DNA of 35,795 nt, taken from NCBI GenBank assembly GCA_021792615.1, contig JAJYUJ010000027.1, positions 1-35,795 on the forward strand, in the 5' to 3' direction. Under the pieces are notes generated by a model that was not told the DNA's origin, searched no databases, and was given only the letters and a program-made list of their open reading frames with translations. This document shows, piece after piece, positions 33,426 through 35,795 of the stretch (positions within the stretch are counted from its first letter, which is position 1; each line of letters opens with the position of its first letter). The position numbers and the translations under genes are program-made. This stretch comes from a bacterium (GTDB lineage Bacteria; JAMCPX01).

Positions 33426-34148
33426 CTATTTTATTTCTTTTATTTTACCTATGACAACAAATTGCGGATATACCCAGCCGTCGAGATGGAGTTGCGTGCT
33501 TTTTATATGGAAATACGAGAAATCCTCACTCACAAAGAACTGGTTGACGAAATCAACTTCCACCGGGCCTTTTACCCGCTCGATTACCTTATGTAGTCTC
33601 AAATCCTGCCCAAGGAATGCGAAGACCGGTACCGTTTTGCCAAACCGGGCCGTCAGGTCCTCGGGTACAAACAAGGTTACTTTATTCAAAAATGCCGTCT
33701 GCTTATCTATATCAAGCCTGTGTGATACATCGGACAGCATGGATATACAATCCCTGTACCGGGCATTCGTATAGGCGGTTATCGCCGCAAAGAATTCGTG
33801 GACACTTTCATGTCCCGGCACAAGCAGGTTGTTCATTTTTATCCTTGTGCGTTCTATGTCGTTCCGTGCTTCTGCTTTTAATTGTATTCTTGTTGAATAG
33901 GCATTATCGGCTTGTTCGATTGCCTGTTTTGCATATTTGTCGGCATCATCAAAATCGTTGCTATCGTAAGCCGCCTTTGCCTTTGCCATGTATACCCTGT
34001 ATCCCTGCGTATCAATAGATTCGGGATGTGTCGTGAGAAGTTTATTGTATGCTGTCTGAGCCTGTTCAAGCGACGTTTTAACATTTAATGCGGATGGTCC
34101 GCAACCAACGAACCCTGCAAGAAATAATGTTATAAGTATCTTTTTCAT
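33426..34148 (-). CDS. Lipoprotein with TPR-like helical region and SH3-like C-terminus
   Basis: A 240-residue protein. The first 16 residues are hydrophobic and end in FVGC, a weak lipobox, so it is probably lipid-anchored in the periplasm or outer membrane. Residues about 25-150 are helical, with alternating Ala/Tyr/Gln positions (SLEQAQTAYNKLL, AKAKAAYDSNDFDDADKYAKQAIEQADNAY), like DUF4398 or TPR proteins. The C-terminal part ends HLDGWVYPQFVVIGKI, similar to an SH3-type strand pattern. It heads the minus-strand envelope operon with two-helix, giant TPR, heptosyltransferase and hldA genes. Whether the operon has a promoter in the divergent region (34149-34235) could not be settled. Confidence 0.78.
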   Translation of the reverse strand: MKKILITLFLAGFVGCGPSALNVKTSLEQAQTAYNKLLTTHPESIDTQGYRVYMAKAKAAYDSNDFDDADKYAKQAIEQADNAYSTRIQLKAEARNDIERTRIKMNNLLVPGHESVHEFFAAITAYTNARYRDCISMLSDVSHRLDIDKQTAFLNKVTLFVPEDLTARFGKTVPVFAFLGQDLRLHKVIERVKGPVEVDFVNQFFVSEDFSYFHIKSTQLHLDGWVYPQFVVIGKIKEIK

Positions 34149-34235
34149 AGATAGCGTGTAGTGTACCGTAAGTTTTATATTTTTTCAACCTTTATTAATA
34201 AGCCCTTGTAAATTCGTATTCATGTGAATAAAACA

Positions 34236-34264
34236 TTGACATCTGATACCAGGTTGTATAATAT
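34236..34264 (+). promoter_or_regulatory. Promoter of the panB leader
   Basis: TTGACA at 34236-34241 is a perfect -35. Two overlapping -10 choices follow: TATAAT at 34257-34262 (spacing 15) or TAATAT at 34259-34264 (spacing 17). The start would fall near 34270, so the leader before the panB ATG is roughly 85-90 bases. Confidence 0.65.
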
Positions 34265-34265
34265 A

Positions 34266-34326
34266 CTATCGATCCGCTTGGATCCCTAAAAAGACCGAGA
34301 CGGTAGAGTATTGAGAGATCTGTCAA
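34266..34326 (+). promoter_or_regulatory. Structured panB leader, candidate Pan RNA motif
   Basis: CTATCG (34266-34271) pairs with CGGTAG (34301-34306), and CTTGG (34277-34281) pairs with CCGAG (34295-34299), leaving A34300 bulged and A34307 after the outer stem. A rival hairpin GATCC-GCTT-GGATC (34271-34284) uses overlapping bases. The published Pan motif is a stem-loop with bulged adenines upstream of panB in deltaproteobacteria, Bacillota and Chloroflexota. This fold resembles it, but I cannot match the covariance model by eye. The predicted transcription start near 34270 would trim the outer stem, which weighs against that stem. Confidence 0.4.
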
Positions 34327-34355
34327 AACTCCAGCCGTTCCGGCTGGAGTTTTTT
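34327..34355 (+). terminator. Intrinsic terminator that also contains the panB ribosome binding site
   Basis: AACTCCAGCCG (34327-34337) and CGGCTGGAGTT (34341-34351) form an 11-bp perfect stem with a TTC loop, followed by a T-run through 34355. The GGAG at 34346-34349, 7 bases from the panB ATG, lies in the 3' arm and is the only ribosome binding site. When formed, the hairpin would both stop transcription and hide translation initiation. Confidence 0.85.
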
Positions 34356-34356
34356 A

Positions 34357-35163
34357 ATGGAAAGAAAAAAGATAACTTTACCGAACATATTGAAACTGTA
34401 CGATGCAGGTGAGCGTATCAGCATGCTCACTGCGTACGACTTTCCGTCTGCGGCAATAGCGGATGCGGCAGGGATAGAAATAATCCTCATTGGCGATTCA
34501 CTTGGTATGGTTGTCAATGGATATAAAAATACCATGCCGGTGACCATAGATGAGATCCTTTATCATACCCGGGCAGTCATGCGGGCGGTTGAATATGGTT
34601 TTGTCATAGCGGATATGCCGTTCCTTTCGTATCAAACAGGTGCTCATGACGCCGTTTATAATGCAGGAAGGCTTCTGAAAGAAGGTGGAGCAGAGGCAGT
34701 CAAACTGGAAGGCGGCAGGAATATGGCAGAGGTAATTAAGGCTATTACTCGTGCGGATATACCCGTTATGGGACACATCGGACTCACACCCCAGTCCATT
34801 CATAGGATGGGCGGATATAAGATCCAAGGCAGGGATGTAAAGAGTTCAGCTGCTTTGATCACCGATGCACTTGCAGTCGAGGATGCAGGGGCATTTGCAC
34901 TCGTTCTCGAAGGAATACCGGGTGGCCTCGCAAAAGAGATCACCGCAAAGCTCCATATACCGACCATCGGTATAGGCGCGGGCAAGGAAGTGAACGGTCA
35001 GGTGCTTGTATTCCATGACCTGCTTGGTTTGAGCGGACATAAGCAGCCGACATTCGTAAAACAATATGCACACTTAAGAGAAACGGCAGTGAGTGCGATC
35101 CAGCAGTATATAAAAGAAGTTAAAGATGGTGTGTTTCCGGGAGAAGAGCACACCTACAAGTAA
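34357..35163 (+). CDS. panB: 3-methyl-2-oxobutanoate hydroxymethyltransferase
   Basis: PanB adds a hydroxymethyl group from 5,10-methylene-THF to alpha-ketoisovalerate, the first committed step to pantothenate and CoA. The 268-residue barrel has [22 protein letters not shown] with metal-binding Asp, [40 protein letters not shown] with the catalytic Glu, and [20 protein letters not shown]. It begins at the ATG 7 bases after the GGAG inside the terminator hairpin, and its TAA overlaps the panC ATG by one base (TAATG). Confidence 0.96.
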   Translation: MERKKITLPNILKLYDAGERISMLTAYDFPSAAIADAAGIEIILIGDSLGMVVNGYKNTMPVTIDEILYHTRAVMRAVEYGFVIADMPFLSYQTGAHDAVYNAGRLLKEGGAEAVKLEGGRNMAEVIKAITRADIPVMGHIGLTPQSIHRMGGYKIQGRDVKSSAALITDALAVEDAGAFALVLEGIPGGLAKEITAKLHIPTIGIGAGKEVNGQVLVFHDLLGLSGHKQPTFVKQYAHLRETAVSAIQQYIKEVKDGVFPGEEHTYK

Positions 35164-35795
35164 TGATGAAGGTCATCAAAACAGTACATGAAATGCAGGC
35201 ATTTTCCCATGCACAGAGGACGGGAGGGAAGAGAATAGCGCTGGTACCTACGATGGGGTATCTGCACGATGGCCACATCAGCCTGTTGAACGAAGCGAAG
35301 AAACAGGGCGACCTCCTGGTAATGAGTTTATTTGTTAATCCAATGCAATTCGGTCCAAAGGAGGACCTTGCAAAATATCCAAGAGACTTTGCAAGGGATA
35401 CCATGATTGCAGAACGTGCTGGTACCGATATCATCTTCTATCCCGATGCGCAGGAAATGTATCCCGGACCGTTCAAAACGACCGTGTATGTTTCGGACCT
35501 TTCCGATATACTGTGCGGCAAAACAAGGCCCGGTCACTTCCAAGGTGTTACGACCGTCGTTGCTAAATTATTCAATGTGATACTGCCTCATACTGCAATC
35601 TTTGGAGAAAAAGATTTCCAGCAGCTTGTCATATTGCGCCGGATGGTCAAAGATTTGAACGTGCCGGTCGAAATTATTGGAATGCCCATCATCAGGGAGC
35701 CGGACGGGCTTGCCATGAGTTCGAGAAACACCTATCTTTCCGTTGACGACAGACACAGGGCGATCTCCATATCAAAAGGGCTGTCGAATGCACTG
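35163..35795 (+). CDS. panC: Pantothenate synthetase, 3'-truncated by window end
   Basis: PanC joins pantoate and beta-alanine using ATP. 211 codons are readable without a stop before the window ends; a full protein is about 280. The frame from ATG 35163 gives [11 protein letters not shown], then [15 protein letters not shown] with the HIGH-like motif (Asp-Gly-His), [31 protein letters not shown] and [12 protein letters not shown] with the KMSKS-like segment. No defect is seen. ATG overlaps the panB stop as TAATG, so the two are translationally coupled. Confidence 0.95.
   Translation, partial: MMKVIKTVHEMQAFSHAQRTGGKRIALVPTMGYLHDGHISLLNEAKKQGDLLVMSLFVNPMQFGPKEDLAKYPRDFARDTMIAERAGTDIIFYPDAQEMYPGPFKTTVYVSDLSDILCGKTRPGHFQGVTTVVAKLFNVILPHTAIFGEKDFQQLVILRRMVKDLNVPVEIIGMPIIREPDGLAMSSRNTYLSVDDRHRAISISKGLSNAL

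Overview
The window looks like chromosomal DNA of a Gram-negative, probably anaerobic or facultative bacterium. The evidence is an ADP-heptose/LPS heptosyltransferase pair, lipoproteins with lipoboxes, a type IV pilus retraction ATPase, HemW, a short-form ThiC, TrpB2 and many tetratricopeptide proteins. This gene mix resembles Desulfobacterota (deltaproteobacteria-like) genomes or a neighbouring phylum. No rRNA is present, so that placement is inference. I see no phage, IS element, CRISPR array or plasmid genes. The only mobile-like DNA is palindromic intergenic repeats near 1.7-2.85 kb.

Layout. 107-5347 (+): a beta-propeller lipoprotein, an unknown polytopic membrane protein, thiC and a Yip1-family membrane protein, with two repeat-filled intergenic regions. 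5397-8729 (+): a tight operon of a zinc-ribbon-like protein, a GAF-GGDEF diguanylate cyclase, a MshEN-domain protein with an unusual C-terminal domain, and PilT. It meets a convergent REC-HD-GYP phosphodiesterase (8768-9883, -). Together these could make, sense, use and destroy c-di-GMP around pilus retraction. 10093-16569: a GAF-GAF-PAS histidine kinase, an orphan ABC-2 permease, a MIP18-family/Rrf2 pair, a lone receiver domain, hemW and a TIGR02757 protein. 16632-24781 (-): a crotonase, then a perfect-consensus promoter driving a periplasmic TPR protein, trpE-trpG-trpD-trpC-trpB2-trpF and a coiled-coil protein, followed by tRNA-Ala(GGC). No trpA or classical trpB1 is present. 25082-25657 (+): a PAS-like/Fis-HTH regulator with no AAA+ domain. 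25652-34148 (-): an envelope operon (lipoprotein, two-TM protein, 1813-residue TPR protein, heptosyltransferase, heptose-7-P kinase). 34357-end (+): panB and a 3'-truncated panC behind a leader that ends in an intrinsic terminator whose 3' arm holds the panB ribosome binding site.

The most interesting items are: the MshEN protein whose C-terminal half looks like a catalytically dead GxxExxY/PDDEXK domain, inside a c-di-GMP/pilus operon; the panB leader, a possible Pan-type RNA with a combined terminator and ribosome-binding-site hairpin; the trpA-less trp operon with TrpB2 and a palindrome between its -35 and -10; and the 1813-residue TPR protein coupled to LPS heptose genes. All functions are assigned by reading motifs; no database search was run.
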